Source: Chloroflexota bacterium (GTDB taxonomy: Bacteria; Chloroflexota; Anaerolineae; Aggregatilineales; Phototrophicaceae). From it: 64,000 bases of DNA. The stretch lies in the NCBI GenBank assembly GCA_026707225.1, contig JAPOXG010000070.1, positions 1 through 64,000 of the forward strand, in the 5' to 3' direction. The notes under the pieces were generated by a model. That model was not told where the DNA came from. It did not search any database and saw only the letters and a program-made list of their open reading frames with translations. The translations under genes were made by a program, and so were the position numbers. This document shows, piece by piece, positions 43,493 to 52,252 of the stretch (positions are counted from its first letter, which is position 1; the number at the start of each line of letters is the position of its first letter).

Positions 43493-44056
43493 TTGAGCTT
43501 ATTTCGCGCCGTGGCTTTGCTGGCTCTGCTGCTGTCGCTGCTTTCCGCTTGCGGCGATACCGGAAACGAAGCTGACGATGCCAAGTCGGCGCAGCGGCTG
43601 CTCCCGAATCTAGCCCATTACTCGGCGTCCGATATCGACACCACGGTCGATGGCGCCTTTGCCGCGGTCGGCGGCGCCGCGCTCATGGGCGGCCAGCTGG
43701 GTCTCACCGCTGTCGTTGCCAAAGCGGAACAGATTCTGCAATGCTTCCAGGATCGAGGCGCATTGGCCGCGCGCTGGTACCAGCAAAGCGAATCGACGCT
43801 GACCTCGCCCAAGGTCGGGGCGGCGCTGGTCATCAATCAGTCGCGCGTCAATCAGGAGCTGATCAATTGCGCCCTGGGCGGGCAAGAAGAGTCGGCGAGC
43901 GCGCAGAGTTTTGCGATCGAGCCATGCGCCAGCGCCGGCAGCCTGACCTACGAAGGCGACGGAATCAGCTTCTTGTACGCCGGCTCGCACCCGGATGTCT
44001 GCGACGTATTTAAGTTGCATTTCGATAATCTGGCGGCCGCGAGCGCCGACGAATGA
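43493..44056 (+). CDS. Putative lipoprotein of unknown function
   Basis: 187 residues, TTG start with AGGAGA 6 nt upstream. Hydrophobic N terminus ends in a lipobox L-L-S-A-C20, so it is probably a lipid-anchored outer-surface protein. The mature part has four further cysteines (about 83, 126, 143, 164) that may form disulfides. No similarity to a family is recognised. Monocistronic by position. Confidence 0.72.
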   Translation: MSLFRAVALLALLLSLLSACGDTGNEADDAKSAQRLLPNLAHYSASDIDTTVDGAFAAVGGAALMGGQLGLTAVVAKAEQILQCFQDRGALAARWYQQSESTLTSPKVGAALVINQSRVNQELINCALGGQEESASAQSFAIEPCASAGSLTYEGDGISFLYAGSHPDVCDVFKLHFDNLAAASADE

Positions 44057-44106
44057 CCTTGAAGGTTGTAACAATATACCGATCGTTTTCACCAAATACC
44101 GAATGC

Positions 44107-44136
44107 TGTAGGGGCGACCTAGCAGGTCGCCCGCAT
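44107..44136 (+). repeat. Dispersed GTAGGGGCGA palindrome
   Basis: TGTAGG, arms GGGCGACCT and AGGTCGCCC (9 bp, loop AGC), tail CGCATA. Between the lipoprotein and GH172-like genes. Confidence 0.85.
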
Positions 44137-44180
44137 ACGATAATCCAAACAATCGAGAATAGATATTCAAGGAAGAACAA

Positions 44181-45266
44181 ATGAACAGCTTCAACGGATT
44201 GGGCATGCATCTGGGCAACTTGTCACGCTTGTCAGACGCCAGGTCGCGTTCGATCAGCGCCGAGAATTACACTGGCGCGAAAGGCGCTGGCGGCATGGCG
44301 GACGAAGGCACGGGCAGTATTCCGGCGCGCGATCTCGGGCAGGGCTGGAAGGTATCGCCCTCCGTGCGCATCGCCGCTGGCGAGACTTTCACCGTCGCCG
44401 ACATTGACGGCCCGGGCGCGATCCAGCAAATCTGGCTGACGCCGACGGGCAATTGGCGCTTTTCCATCTTGCGCATTTATTGGGACGGAAGCGAGCAGCC
44501 CGCGGTCGAATGCCCAGTGGGCGACTTCTTCGGCGTCGGCTGGGGCGAATACGCGCAGTTGACCTCGCTGCCGATTTGCGTCAACCCGGGCAGCGCCTTC
44601 AATTCATACTGGGAGATGCCCTTTCGCCAGCGCTGCCGCATCACCATGAGCAATATCGCCGAAGAAGAAATGACCCTTTACTACCAGGTCAATTACACGC
44701 TGACCGATGTGCCGGCGGACGCCGCCTATTTTCACGCCCAGTTCCGCCGAACGAATCCGCTGCCCTACAAAGACGTCTACACCATCGTTGATGGCATCCA
44801 GGGGCGCGGGCATTATGTCGGCGTCTATATGGCTTGGGGCAGCAACAACAACGGCTGGTGGGGCGAAGGCGAGATCAAGTTTTATCTGGATGGCGATGAA
44901 TATCCGACGATCTGCGGCACCGGCACTGAAGATTATTTCTGCGGCTCCTACAATTTCGATCCCAGCCCGCGGCACGACCAAGGCTATATCACCTACACCA
45001 CTCCCTACGCCGGCTTCCATCAAGTGATTCGCCCGGATACCGATTATCGATCACAGCTCCGCATGGGCATGTACCGCTGGCATATCATGGATCCGGTCCG
45101 CTTCGAATCCGACTTGCGCGTCACCATGCAAGCGCTGGGCTGGGGTTATAATCGGCGCTATCTGCCCCTGCAGGATGACATCGCTTCGGTGGCTTATTGG
45201 TATCAGACGCTGCCGGCCGCGCCCTTCCCGCCATTGCCCGAGCGCGATCAGCTTCAGGTGATCTGA
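44181..45266 (+). CDS. DUF2961 (GH172) family glycosidase-like protein
   Basis: 361 residues matching DUF2961, now glycoside hydrolase family 172 (typified by difructose-anhydride enzymes): the start pattern S-x-S-A-E-N-x-T-G-A-K-G-A-G-G, then G-P-G-A-I-Q-Q-I-W, P-V-G-D-F-F-G, and G-T-E-D-Y-F-C-G with D-x-G-Y. No signal peptide is visible, so it is probably cytoplasmic. AAGGAAG precedes the ATG. The natural substrate cannot be told. Confidence 0.9.
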   Translation: MNSFNGLGMHLGNLSRLSDARSRSISAENYTGAKGAGGMADEGTGSIPARDLGQGWKVSPSVRIAAGETFTVADIDGPGAIQQIWLTPTGNWRFSILRIYWDGSEQPAVECPVGDFFGVGWGEYAQLTSLPICVNPGSAFNSYWEMPFRQRCRITMSNIAEEEMTLYYQVNYTLTDVPADAAYFHAQFRRTNPLPYKDVYTIVDGIQGRGHYVGVYMAWGSNNNGWWGEGEIKFYLDGDEYPTICGTGTEDYFCGSYNFDPSPRHDQGYITYTTPYAGFHQVIRPDTDYRSQLRMGMYRWHIMDPVRFESDLRVTMQALGWGYNRRYLPLQDDIASVAYWYQTLPAAPFPPLPERDQLQVI

Positions 45267-45282
45267 GGCGGCATATTTCGTC

Positions 45283-45310
45283 GTAGGGGCGTTACGCTGT
45301 AACGCCCGCC
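45283..45310 (+). repeat. Dispersed GTAGGGGCGA palindrome
   Basis: GTAGG, arms GGGCGTTAC and GTAACGCCC (9 bp, loop GCT). The inner arm sequence differs from all other copies yet pairs perfectly. Confidence 0.85.
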
Positions 45311-45330
45311 GGCGCGTGAATGCCTATATT

Positions 45331-45357
45331 TGGGCGAGCCAAGGCTCGCCCCTACAT
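45331..45357 (-). repeat. Dispersed GTAGGGGCGA palindrome, reverse orientation
   Basis: Arms GGGCGAGCC and GGCTCGCCC (9 bp, loop AA) followed by CCTACA, i.e. the TGTAGG end on the minus strand. It forms an inverted pair with the copy at 45283 between convergent genes. Confidence 0.85.
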
Positions 45358-46551
45358 AATGCGCCGGGGCGAAGGCTGACTGATCTCATCATAAAGCCGC
45401 TCGTAGCTGTCAGCCGTCCGTGCCCAACTGTATTGGGCTTCGACTAGCGCCCTTCCGTTCCGCGAGAGGCGCTCGCGCAAGGCGTCGTCTCGCAGCAGTC
45501 GAGCGGTCTCCTCAGCGATGCGGTCGACTGGCGCAACGATGGCGGATTCGCCATGCCGCACCTGGATGCCATCGACGCTGAGCGGCGTCGCGACTACGGG
45601 AATGCCCATGGCCAGCGCCTCGAGCACCTTGTTCTTGAGCCCGGCGCCGATCCGCAGCGGGCAGACGAAGACGGTCGCCTGCGCCAAGTATGGCCTCACA
45701 TCAGGCGCCGACCCGGTGACTTCGATCTGGTCATTCGCCAGCGCGCGCATCCAATCAGGCGGGTTCAGCCCCACCAGTTGCAGCCGCGCCTGCGGTATGG
45801 TCCTGCGCAGCTCTGGCAGCGCCTGCTCGACCAATACGCGGACGGCGTCCTGATTTGGCGGGTATTCGTAATTGCCAACGAAGAGCAGCGTGCCGGCGTC
45901 GCGCCCGCGATGGCTGGGCTGAAAACGCTCAAGCTCAATGCCGTTCGCGATGACATCAATGTGCAGCGCCGGCTGCAACTGGCGCAGCATCGCCCGGTCA
46001 GCGGCGGAGATGACCACGGTCCGATCATAGGGCGTGAACATGAAACTTTCGAAGCGGCGCGCGAATGGCAGACGCAAGCGCGCGCGAAGCTGACCCTGGC
46101 GGGCGGCCGACTCCAGATAGAGCGCGTGAGATTCGTAAGGCGTGATCACGTTCGGCAGCCGGGCGAAGAGCGGATGGAATTCATAGACGCTGACGGTGCC
46201 GAAGCAGTGGACCAGGTCGTAGTCGTGACGGCTGAGATATTGGTCTATTGTTCGCCATAGCGCCGGGCAGAAGCTCCCTTCCGCGGTGGCGGGGAAGCGC
46301 GCCGATGGCAGCAAGAGCCGACGCACATAGCCGCCGTTGCCGCGCCGCGCTTCGGGTATGAGTTCGATGTGGCGGAAGAATGTCTCGTATTCCGCGATCA
46401 GAGACGGATCGTCAGCCCGATCATAGAGCGCCAGCAGGTCAATGGTGTAGCCGCGCCGCGATAGTTCACGCGCCAGGTGCCAGATGATCAGGCGGTCTCC
46501 GAGATGGACCGGATATGGCGGGCAGCGTGAAATGAGCAGGACGGTCTTCAT
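45352..46551 (-). CDS. Glycosyltransferase family 4 protein
   Basis: 399 residues with the GT-B fold: L-I-S-R-C-P-P-Y-P near the start, V-I-A-N-G-I-E-L-E in the linker, and the donor-site E-A-L-A-M-G-I-P-V-V-A-T in the C-terminal half. The opening resembles the exosortase-linked GT4 group, but no exosortase is present. It would use a nucleotide sugar at the cytoplasmic membrane face. Its stop overlaps the end of the reverse palindrome. Confidence 0.9.
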   Translation of the reverse strand: MKTVLLISRCPPYPVHLGDRLIIWHLARELSRRGYTIDLLALYDRADDPSLIAEYETFFRHIELIPEARRGNGGYVRRLLLPSARFPATAEGSFCPALWRTIDQYLSRHDYDLVHCFGTVSVYEFHPLFARLPNVITPYESHALYLESAARQGQLRARLRLPFARRFESFMFTPYDRTVVISAADRAMLRQLQPALHIDVIANGIELERFQPSHRGRDAGTLLFVGNYEYPPNQDAVRVLVEQALPELRRTIPQARLQLVGLNPPDWMRALANDQIEVTGSAPDVRPYLAQATVFVCPLRIGAGLKNKVLEALAMGIPVVATPLSVDGIQVRHGESAIVAPVDRIAEETARLLRDDALRERLSRNGRALVEAQYSWARTADSYERLYDEISQPSPRRIM

Positions 46552-46662
46552 AACGAGCCGGTCGCTTGCGTATCCGCGTCATACTACCAGCGGAATCCAA
46601 GCGAGGTAAGATGTGGCAAGTGGGAAAAGAAAAAGACCCGCCGGCCTGGTGAGTCTTTGCAG

Positions 46663-46735
46663 TGCCAAGGCCCAGACTTGAACTGGGGACACCCGCATTT
46701 TCAGTGCGACGCTCTACCAACTGAGCTACCTTGGC
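46663..46735 (-). tRNA. tRNA-Phe (GAA)
   Basis: A 73-nt cloverleaf. Acceptor arm GCCAAGG/CCTTGGC, D-arm AGCTCAGTTGGTAGAGC, anticodon stem TCGCA/TGCGG around loop CTGAAAA with anticodon GAA, and T-arm CCCAG-TTCAAGT-CTGGG. CCA end is not encoded. Confidence 0.95.
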
Positions 46736-46910
46736 CTAGGGATAGCGAGTTTAGAGCGGCAGATGGCGAATGTCAAGAATCATCTGCATTCAGGAGCAGA
46801 AAATGATGTGGATATAAATCAACTAGCGAACATGAAAATGTATTTTTCACCACAGCCTCTCGAAAGTCACGACTTGGCTCACCCGAATTACAGTTTCCCG
46901 AAATGAAGAA

Positions 46911-47013
46911 TCTGTAGGGGCGAGCCGGTGGGCGCCCACTGGTTGAGTTCGGCAGTGGGACAGGGGCGAGACAAGGAGCGCGTAGACACCGCCCGTCTCT
47001 CGCCCTTACAGAT
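46911..47013. repeat. Composite element with terminal inverted repeats (MITE-like)
   Basis: About 103 bp bounded by near-perfect 16-bp inverted ends: AATCTGTAGGGGCGAG-like on the left and its complement (CTCGCCCTTACAGATT, one mismatch) on the right. The left end is a copy of the dispersed GTAGGGGCGA palindrome family. No ORF inside. The rest of the 353-bp gap 46736-47088 shows nothing I can support. Confidence 0.6.
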
Positions 47014-47088
47014 TTCGCCAATGTGCAGACGCGATATAGCGTGTTTATCAAATAAGAGAACACAGAGGGGCGCGCAATTGCTGAGCGC

Positions 47089-47946
47089 CTACTGCCCCGG
47101 CGAGCGTTTGGAATTCAACCAGCCCAAAATCAGCATCGCCGTTTCCTGCGGCGCCGCCAGCGGGAACAGGTGCCCCTGCTTAGCCAACTCGATGCAATCC
47201 AGCGCCGGCGCCAAAGATTGAACGCGCTCGAAGGCTTCGGCGACGAGCGTGCCGCTTGCGCCGCCGCGCACGAGAAGCGCCGGTGGCGATTCTGTCAGAA
47301 GGGGCAAGTCCTCCCAGATTTGCAGGTAGACGGTCGAGAAATAATGCGCCTCCCAATCGGTAGACCAAAGCAATTCAAATTCGTCTCCATTTGAGCGCTT
47401 TCTCGTCCCATGCTCGATGTAGAGCCAAAGCGATTCGTCTGACCAATCGGCGAAGAGCGGCTTCTGGCGAAATCGCTCGAAGGCCTCCTCGCGGCTGGCG
47501 AAAACCTGGCGGCGGCGGAGCGCGCCATGAACCAGCGGCATCTGATCAATATAGCCGCCGTCCCAAGCCGCGCGTATCACCGCAAGCATGTCGGGCAGCA
47601 GAATCGGCGGGTCGAGCATGATCAAGGCTTTGAAGCGCTCGGGCGCTTTCAGCAGCGCCAGCATGGAAACGACGCCGCCGAGCGAATGCCCCAGGGCAAG
47701 CACTTCTCGCAGATCATGCGCCACGAAGCCGGCGAGCAAGTCATCCGCGTCGGCATGCCAATCGCGATACTCTGTCGGCGGCGCTTGGTCGCCCCACAAG
47801 GCGCGCGGCGGCAGACAAACGGAACGAAAGGCGCTCAACTTACTCAGCAATGGCGCATAGGTCCGCGGCGGGAAGCCGTTGGCGGGCGCCAAATGCAGCG
47901 GCGGCGCGCCAGATTCGCCGGCCAGTTCAATCAAGGGCGGCGGCAT
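47089..47946 (-). CDS. Alpha/beta-fold hydrolase
   Basis: 285 residues from the ATG at 47946 (a TTG 6 nt earlier is possible). P-A-N-G-F-P near the start, the nucleophile elbow G-H-S-L-G-G, Asp-containing LDPPIL, and the C-terminal K-Q-G-H-L-F-P histidine complete the triad. It looks like an esterase or lipase of the broad alpha/beta hydrolase family. Substrate unknown. Faces the DUF2304 gene divergently. Confidence 0.87.
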   Translation of the reverse strand: MPPPLIELAGESGAPPLHLAPANGFPPRTYAPLLSKLSAFRSVCLPPRALWGDQAPPTEYRDWHADADDLLAGFVAHDLREVLALGHSLGGVVSMLALLKAPERFKALIMLDPPILLPDMLAVIRAAWDGGYIDQMPLVHGALRRRQVFASREEAFERFRQKPLFADWSDESLWLYIEHGTRKRSNGDEFELLWSTDWEAHYFSTVYLQIWEDLPLLTESPPALLVRGGASGTLVAEAFERVQSLAPALDCIELAKQGHLFPLAAPQETAMLILGWLNSKRSPGQ

Positions 47947-48029
47947 GCTCAAGGGGAATCCGTGCTATTTTAGGGAGGGACTTGGTCTCAGCCGGTCGTA
48001 TGAATAGAGGGCTATCGAGGAGAACTGAC

Positions 48030-48410
48030 ATGATTGATCGCTCGACAATCTTCATGGTGGGCGCCTCAATGATCGCCTTGCTGGTTGTGCTTGAGCTCGT
48101 CCGGCGGCGGCACCTGAGCGAAGAGTATTCGCTGCTCTGGCTGGGCACGGCGCTGGTGATGCTGGTGGTGGGCGCCTGGCGCGATCTCCTCCACAGCCTG
48201 GCGGCGCTGGTCAACATACACCATCCGCCGAATCTGCTCTTTTTGCTGGCAGCCTTGTTTCTGCTCTTCATTCAGCTCTATTTTTCCACGGTCATCACGC
48301 GGCTCACGCGCGAAAGCAAAGAAGCCGCTCAACAGATTGCGCTGCTGCGCCATGAATTGTCGCAATTACGCGGACAGCAGATGGACCGCGAGGACGACAG
48401 CGCCGATTAA
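48030..48410 (+). CDS. DUF2304 membrane protein
   Basis: 126 residues from the ATG at 48030 with GAGGAGA upstream. Three hydrophobic segments (about 6-24, 33-52, 68-88) and a charged C-terminal helix fit DUF2304, a small membrane family often near glycosyltransferases. The RRRHLSEEYSLLWL segment is characteristic. Overlaps the convergent rhomboid gene by 45 bp. Confidence 0.85.
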   Translation: MIDRSTIFMVGASMIALLVVLELVRRRHLSEEYSLLWLGTALVMLVVGAWRDLLHSLAALVNIHHPPNLLFLLAALFLLFIQLYFSTVITRLTRESKEAAQQIALLRHELSQLRGQQMDREDDSAD

Positions 48411-49187
48411 CGCGCCGACATAAATCACCAGCTCCGGCAGACGCAGCGACAGTGGATTGCTGTCCGTCTTGGCGAATTCGCGCATGCTGCGCAGGGGCGC
48501 CGTCGGACGAGCCAAGCGTGGTCCAATCCGCCAGGCGAGCAATAGACCGCCAATCATGCCGCCGATATGCCCCCAATTGTCAATGCGGGAGCCGGGCGTG
48601 AATCCGATCACCAGGTTGATCACAATCAGAAACAGCATATGCTGCAGCCGCGCCCGTACATTCGGGTAGAGCGTGCGATGCTGATAGAGATGCACGGCTT
48701 CGGCGGCGAATATGGCGAAGACCGCCCCGGATGCGCCGACTGACCAGCCATCGAAGCGACCCAGCGCCAGGCTGGCTGCGGCTCCCGTCAAGCCGCCGAG
48801 AATGTAAATTAGCAAAAACCGGACCCGGCCAAAGATCGGTTCCAGGTTTCGCCCGACGATATAGATTGCATAGACATTGAAGAAAATATGACCGAGGCTC
48901 CCATGCAGGAACATCGCGGTCAGCAAGCGATAATATTCGCCATGGTTAACTACGAGAAAAGGGCTGAGCGCGCCCCCTTGCAAGAGCTCCACTTTCATGC
49001 TTTGAGACAAGAAGCCCGCCAGAAAGATTAGCGCGTTGATAGCCATCAGCGCGTAGGTCAGCCAAGGCTGATCTTCCGGGGGGCGCGGCGGCGGCTTGCG
49101 GCGCCTCAAGATGACGGGTCGCTTCCGCGCTTCAGAATCGCCTATCCGGCTCAAAGGGTGATCCTGTTCTTCCTGGCTTTGCATCAT
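48366..49187 (-). CDS. Rhomboid intramembrane serine protease
   Basis: 273 residues, six membrane helices after a 40-residue hydrophilic N terminus. Catalytic Ser153 in G-A-S-G-A and His207 in N-W-G-H-I-G-G, plus the H-G-S-L-G-H-I-F-F-N motif of helix 2. It cleaves membrane proteins inside the bilayer. Start may be this ATG or the next Met. Convergent overlap of 45 bp with DUF2304. Confidence 0.92.
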   Translation of the reverse strand: MMQSQEEQDHPLSRIGDSEARKRPVILRRRKPPPRPPEDQPWLTYALMAINALIFLAGFLSQSMKVELLQGGALSPFLVVNHGEYYRLLTAMFLHGSLGHIFFNVYAIYIVGRNLEPIFGRVRFLLIYILGGLTGAAASLALGRFDGWSVGASGAVFAIFAAEAVHLYQHRTLYPNVRARLQHMLFLIVINLVIGFTPGSRIDNWGHIGGMIGGLLLAWRIGPRLARPTAPLRSMREFAKTDSNPLSLRLPELVIYVGALIGAVVLAVHLLSA

Positions 49188-49396
49188 GTCTTTCTCAACG
49201 CTGTCTAAACGGCGTCATGATAATGGAAAACAATTGATTATTCAGCCTGCACTTTGCCGAATGCCCGCTAGGCTGGCGCTAACATTGCGAATCATTTTAC
49301 AAACCCGCGACAATCCATGATATGCTTATTCCATTGTCATAGAAATTTGCATATAATAGGAGCATTGCAAGGTCGATTGCAAGGAAACGCCAGCTG

Positions 49397-49834
49397 ATGT
49401 CCGCCCAGTCAATTGCCGAACTGTTGATCGTCCCCGATGAGATTCTCTGCGAGATGCACGAAGAAGGCGACGCCTGCGATGTGATCGTGCGCATGGACGA
49501 CGGGACGGTTTTCACCGCCCTATTCGCCACGCTGTCTTATATTCATCGCCAACTATCGCTCACCTGGATGGTCACCGATTCGATTGCGCATACGCCGCCA
49601 GTGCGCTACGCCGTCCTCGACACGCCGCATATCATCGTGGAAGAACTGCAATTGCAGACGATTGAAGACACGATCGACAACATGGTCGCCCAGGATGTCT
49701 TTGAAAGCCTGTTCACGCGCGTTACCGAGGACGAAGTCGCCGATGCCCACAGCAGCATCAAAACCAGCGGGCACACCACGCAAGAAATCGCGCAAGCCGT
49801 TATTGAAGAAGTGCTGGTCCTCCTCGACGACTGA
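49397..49834 (+). CDS. Conserved-looking hypothetical acidic protein
   Basis: 145 residues with AAGGAA 9 nt upstream of the ATG. Strongly acidic, no signal peptide, no membrane segment. Predicted beta-rich first half (CDVIVRMDDGTVFTALFATL) followed by two helices. No family recognised. TATAAT at 49352-49357 upstream may be a promoter element, but no -35 is evident at the right distance. Confidence 0.72.
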   Translation: MSAQSIAELLIVPDEILCEMHEEGDACDVIVRMDDGTVFTALFATLSYIHRQLSLTWMVTDSIAHTPPVRYAVLDTPHIIVEELQLQTIEDTIDNMVAQDVFESLFTRVTEDEVADAHSSIKTSGHTTQEIAQAVIEEVLVLLDD

Positions 49835-49867
49835 GCGCCGCCCCTTATCGAATCCTGCTGTATCCCC

Positions 49868-49873
49868 TATAAT
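49868..49873 (+). promoter_or_regulatory. Candidate -10 box for thrS
   Basis: A TATAAT 112 nt before the thrS start. No convincing -35 and no T-box-like leader elements are visible, so this is a weak prediction. Confidence 0.3.
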
Positions 49874-49984
49874 CGGCTCTGGTTAGCCCTTCAATTTAGG
49901 CGGTTGCGCCGTCTCCATCTTCGTAGCCTTTGAGAAGCTTTGGGCGGATCTACGCTTGATTGAACGTGACAAAGAGGGAACAGG

Positions 49985-51802
49985 ATGCCCATGGAAATCT
50001 ACGAAGAGAGTCAACTTTACAAGATTCGACATTCGGCCGCCCACGTGATGGCTGAGGCGATGCTGGAACGCTTTCCTGAAGCCAAGATCGCCATCGGTCC
50101 CCCGATTGAAGACGGCTTCTATTACGATTTCGACCTGCCCGGCGCGATCAACGACGATGACATCAAATGGGTTGAGAAGCGGATGAAGAAGATCCTTTCT
50201 CAGCGGCACGAATTCACCATGCGCGAAGTGTCGGCGGCGGAAGCGCGCGAGCTATTCCATGATCAGCCCTACAAGCTGGAGCTCATCGACGACCTGGTCG
50301 ACGGCCGCCTCGATGACAATGGCGCGCCCCTTGCAGACCCGGCCGAGAGCCTGACCATCTACACGCAAAACAAATTCACCGACCTTTGCCGTGGACCACA
50401 CGTCCAAAGCACGCGCGAGATCAATCCAAAGGCGGTCAGTATTACGCTGCGTCCGCCGGCGGGGGCGTATTGGCGCGGCGATGAAAAACGCCAGCAGCTC
50501 ACGCGCGTCTACGGCGCCGCCTGGGAGACGCCGGAGGAATTGCGCGAGCACCGCGCCCGGCTGGAAGAAGCGGCCAAACGCGATCACCGCGTTCTGGGCG
50601 AAAAGCTTGATCTCTTCATCATCGACTCGATGGTGGGCAAAGGCTTGCCGCTCTGGCTGCCGGACGGCGCGACGCTGCGCGATACGCTGGAACGCTGGCT
50701 GCGCGATGTCCAGATTGAGCGCGGCTACTTGCCGGTGGTGACGCCGCACTTGGGCAATATCGAACTGTACAAGACCTCAGGCCACTATCCCTATTACGCC
50801 GACAGCCAATACACGCCGATCAATGTCGATGGCGACGAGTTCCTTTTGCGGCCGATGAACTGCCCGCATCATTGCCGGATTTATACCAGCCAGCCGCGCT
50901 CCTATCGCGATCTGCCACTGCGCTATGCCGAATTCGGCACGGTCTATCGCTACGAGCAATCTGGAGAGTTGCGCGGATTGACCCGTGTGCGCGGCTTCAC
51001 CGTCGATGACGCCCATCTCTTCGTCCGCCCAGATCAACTGCTGGACGAATTCAAAGGCGTGGTCAAGTTGATTCAGCAGGTCTTCGGCTCGCTTGGCATG
51101 AGCGACTTCCGCGCCCGGTTGGGCACGCGCGATTCCGAAAGCGACAAGTACGTCGGCGATAACGCTCTTTGGGAGGAAGCCACCGTCGCCATCGCCGACG
51201 CTTGCGATGAGCTGAGTCTGGATTATCACATTGAGCCGGGCGAAGCGGCCTTTTATGGACCGAAGCTGGATTTCATCGTGCGCGATGTGCTGAAGCGCGA
51301 GTGGCAGTTGGGCACGGTGCAGGTCGATTACAATTTGCCGCAGCGCTTCAAGCTGGAATATGTCGATCGCGACAATGAGCGCAAAGTCCCGGTCATGATT
51401 CACCGCGCGCCCTTCGGCAGCCTGGAGCGCTTCATCGGCATCCTGATCGAGCATTTTGCCGGCGCTTTCCCGCCTTGGCTGGCGCCAACGCAGGCGATCA
51501 TCATCCCCATCCGCGAGAGCCACAACCCATACGCCAGCGAGGTGGCGAGCCTGCTCAAAGAACGGGGCATGCGCGTCAAAGCCGACCTACAGGACCGCAA
51601 TATGCGCTCAAAGATCAAGCAGCACCGACGGATGAACATTCCCTGGCTGCTGATCGTCGGCGATCGCGACGCGGCGAGCCGCACGGTCAGCGTCCGGCTG
51701 CGGAGCGATGAGGATCTGGGCGCCATGCCGCTGGATGCTTTCGCCGATGCCGCGGCCGCGAACATCAAGGCGAAGTCGCAGGGGCTACATCTACTGCCCT
51801 AA
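49985..51802 (+). CDS. thrS: Threonyl-tRNA synthetase, TGS-less form
   Basis: 605 residues. It starts directly in the N2 editing domain (Y-K-I-R-H-S-A-A-H-V-M-A-E-A-M, then CRGPH); the N-terminal TGS domain of many ThrRS is absent. Class II catalytic core: motif 2 in T-V-Y-R-Y-E-Q-S-G-E-L-R-G, zinc ligands in M-N-C-P-H-H, and motif 3 in H-R-A-P-F-G-S-L-E-R-F. C-terminal anticodon domain begins near 510. It charges tRNA-Thr with threonine. Ribosome site GAGGG precedes the ATG. Confidence 0.96.
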   Translation: MPMEIYEESQLYKIRHSAAHVMAEAMLERFPEAKIAIGPPIEDGFYYDFDLPGAINDDDIKWVEKRMKKILSQRHEFTMREVSAAEARELFHDQPYKLELIDDLVDGRLDDNGAPLADPAESLTIYTQNKFTDLCRGPHVQSTREINPKAVSITLRPPAGAYWRGDEKRQQLTRVYGAAWETPEELREHRARLEEAAKRDHRVLGEKLDLFIIDSMVGKGLPLWLPDGATLRDTLERWLRDVQIERGYLPVVTPHLGNIELYKTSGHYPYYADSQYTPINVDGDEFLLRPMNCPHHCRIYTSQPRSYRDLPLRYAEFGTVYRYEQSGELRGLTRVRGFTVDDAHLFVRPDQLLDEFKGVVKLIQQVFGSLGMSDFRARLGTRDSESDKYVGDNALWEEATVAIADACDELSLDYHIEPGEAAFYGPKLDFIVRDVLKREWQLGTVQVDYNLPQRFKLEYVDRDNERKVPVMIHRAPFGSLERFIGILIEHFAGAFPPWLAPTQAIIIPIRESHNPYASEVASLLKERGMRVKADLQDRNMRSKIKQHRRMNIPWLLIVGDRDAASRTVSVRLRSDEDLGAMPLDAFADAAAANIKAKSQGLHLLP

Positions 51803-51842
51803 AATGCGAGACCGAGCCACCAGCGCGGTCTCCACAATTCGA

Positions 51843-51915
51843 CGCTCCAGGCAGGATTCGAACCTGCGACACTTGGTTTAGGAAACCAATGCTCTATCCC
51901 CTGAGCTACTGGAGC
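51843..51915 (-). tRNA. tRNA-Arg (CCT)
   Basis: A 73-nt cloverleaf: acceptor GCTCCAG/CTGGAGC, D-arm AGCTCAGGGGATAGAGC, anticodon stem TTGGT/ACCAA with loop TTCCTAA (anticodon CCT), T-arm GCAGG-TTCGAAT-CCTGC. CCA not encoded. tRNA genes of this type are common integration sites, but no integrase lies nearby. Confidence 0.95.
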
Positions 51916-52136
51916 TTGCTTATCGTCGAGCCGCCATCGCGGGGCGCCCCCGACAGTTGAATTATAGCAGCGGCGGCATTCCGTCTCAAGCGGCGGCCAA
52001 CGAACATCGCGCCAAAGCATGCGCCGCGGAAACTCACGCGCCCCAATTATTGGGATAGTGACAATTTGCACAATATGGGATAAACTCATTGATATTCTTG
52101 GTTAAAATGAGGGAAGTCAGGTGCGCGTAGACTCTG

Positions 52137-52154
52137 CGCGACTAGCAAGTCGCG
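52137..52154. promoter_or_regulatory. Inverted repeat 1 upstream of ferredoxin
   Basis: Perfect 7-bp stem CGCGACT/AGTCGCG with a 4-nt loop, about 100 nt before the ferredoxin start. It could be an operator or a small hairpin. The rest of the 337-bp gap 51916-52252 shows nothing else beyond the second inverted repeat. Confidence 0.45.
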
Positions 52155-52158
52155 GCGG

Positions 52159-52179
52159 ATTACGCTACTATGGCGTAAT
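52159..52179. promoter_or_regulatory. Inverted repeat 2 upstream of ferredoxin
   Basis: Perfect 7-bp inverted repeat ATTACGC/GCGTAAT around a 7-nt centre TACTATG, which itself resembles a -10 box (TACTAT). Placement 74 nt before the start codon fits an operator over a promoter. Confidence 0.5.
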
Positions 52180-52252
52180 ATAAGCTGAAGAATCTAAATT
52201 CTCGGTTGCGAGATCGTTCAATATACGGTCGAAACGACTAAGGAGAGGTCCA

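Noticed and set aside
46663..46735. Possible integration site at tRNA-Phe
   Set aside because: No integrase gene or repeated tRNA 3' end was seen nearby; the MITE-like element 180 bp away does not include tRNA sequence.
49835..49984. T-box leader before thrS
   Set aside because: Only about 150 nt, with no T-box sequence (UGGNACCGCG-like) or terminator/antiterminator hairpin.
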